The notes beneath the pieces were generated by a model. It was given only the letters and a program-made list of their open reading frames with translations, made no database searches and was not told the DNA's origin. From Diploscapter coronatus (lineage: Eukaryota > Nematoda > Chromadorea > Rhabditida > Rhabditidae), in assembly GCA_964036155.1 (NCBI GenBank), contig OZ038423.1, positions 62,945,249 to 63,009,248 of the forward strand: a DNA stretch of 64,000 nucleotides, in the 5' to 3' direction. A program made the position numbers and the translations under genes. Below, piece after piece: positions 63,014 through 64,000 of this stretch. Position 1 is the first letter of the stretch, and the number at the start of each line of letters is the position of its first letter.

Positions 63014-64000
63014 CTGGAACTCATCACTATTACTTGATGAAAATTAGAAAATTACTAATTTTTAATAAAGGCGGATGTGAGTTGGCATCCATTGCACACA
63101 AGCGCTGTAAGGAAATACTTTCCTTAATTCTTTTTCTCAAAATCATCGAAACAATTCTCCTTTCCCATTCGCCTTCCTTATTTCGTCAAGCAGAATGTAA
63201 TTAATATTGCTATTTTTCTTTATTAACTGCTACGTAAATGTTAGGGGTTTATAAGCAGAAAATATGAATCACCAGAGAGAAGTGAGCCTGATAGTGTAGC
63301 TTTTAAAACAGATTCTCCGTAATTCTCGAAGCTGTCCGGACCAGAGATTTCAAATTCACTTCTGAAGGGGTATTTGAGTGTTTTCTATCTATATTTGACC
63401 TGGAGAACACGATTTTGGGACTTTTTCCCAGAGTTTTCAAGTTCAGGTTCGGGTATCGGGTCCGAGGGTCAAATTTCAAAAGTCATTCTTATATTCCAAA
63501 TTGTATATCAGATTGTTCGGCTCGATGAGCTGAGTCGATTGGTGCAAACATTTTCCGAATGTGACCTTCCTATCACAAGTTACGGCTAAAAGCAGTGCAA
63601 AAGTGTCAGAAATACGGGGTCCTCAATAGGAAAGTCAACTTTTCTCATTTCTTTCTGGATATTACCTCCCAGTTTTTTCACACAATAATCTACGAGTCCT
63701 GCTCATTCTATTCGAATAAAAAGATCCGGAATTGCGATACACCAATTGGGCGAAAAAACGGTCCAAAGTCGAACCAGAAAAATCGGATTTTCGAAAATGC
63801 GTGTGAAAAAATTCAAAATATATATCAGTCGATAGAGCTCATCAAACTGAGCAACTTTTGTGAAGACACCTTGGGAAAATTTCCATTCCAAAATGAGATA
63901 TTCAGGAAAAGCTGAAAAATAAGGTATTTTTTCAAAAATTTATTTCTCACCATTGGTGTGCTCTAATTCGTAAAATTTTGTATTAAAGATGATTCCTGAC
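63014..64000. other. neurexin 5' intron with repeat-like segment
   Basis: No neurexin exon is recognised beyond 63013; the first coding exons must lie right of the window. From about 63270 to 63930 the sequence has the look of an old dispersed non-coding repeat: mixed composition, a plus frame of 106 codons opposed by a minus frame, and related words in opposite orientation (GAGCTGAGTCGAT near 63530, CAGTCGATAGAGCTCATC near 63828). I cannot name a family. Confidence 0.35.

Overview
The window is eukaryotic and almost certainly from a free-living-type (rhabditid-like) nematode. The evidence is short introns ending in TTTCAG, splice acceptors a few bases upstream of start codons (consistent with spliced-leader trans-splicing), closely spaced same-strand gene pairs with operon-like junctions, an astacin ending in tandem ShKT domains, and a nematode-style serpentine receptor. 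Nearly every gene is split into many small exons, so single open frames are mostly exons or shadows. I assembled the models by hand from splice signals, reading phase and remembered homologues. Phases close in every model given, but any boundary could be off by a base.

Left block (1-20.6 kb), housekeeping genes. Phosphomevalonate kinase (left-truncated) lies downstream of SEC61 gamma on the minus strand as a likely operon. Head-to-head with SEC61 gamma, on the plus strand, is AQR/EMB-4, the intron-binding spliceosomal helicase (36 exons). It is followed after 229 bp by cytosolic tryptophanyl-tRNA synthetase, again with operon-like spacing. A complete homeobox gene is nested antisense inside one AQR intron, and its DNA-recognition helix is carried partly by an 11-nt microexon. 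Converging on the synthetase from the right is a VPS4/katanin-group AAA ATPase.

Middle block (20.6-34 kb), sparser accessory genes. A serpentine receptor (minus) is followed by about 3 kb of intergenic DNA holding a long imperfect inverted repeat. Then come a secreted astacin metalloprotease (minus; EGF, CUB and two ShKT domains), a divergently placed kelch-repeat protein (plus) and a small secreted TIL-type protease-inhibitor candidate (plus).

Right block (34.3-64 kb) is occupied by one minus-strand gene, an alpha-neurexin. It runs from the end of LNS1 through EGF1, LNS2, LNS3, EGF2, LNS4, LNS5, EGF3 and LNS6 to a Ser/Thr stalk, one membrane helix and a PDZ-binding tail, KEWYV. Its 5' end lies beyond the right edge. 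It has two in-phase alternative donors that would add or remove a 250-residue Thr-rich stalk, and a possible alternative terminal exon with its own poly(A) signal. A four-helix membrane-protein gene is nested antisense in one intron.

I did not find an obviously new multi-gene system. The most unusual signals are the microexon and nesting arrangement, the neurexin alternative ends, and an apparent excess of GC-AG introns (five candidates among roughly 140 introns modelled).
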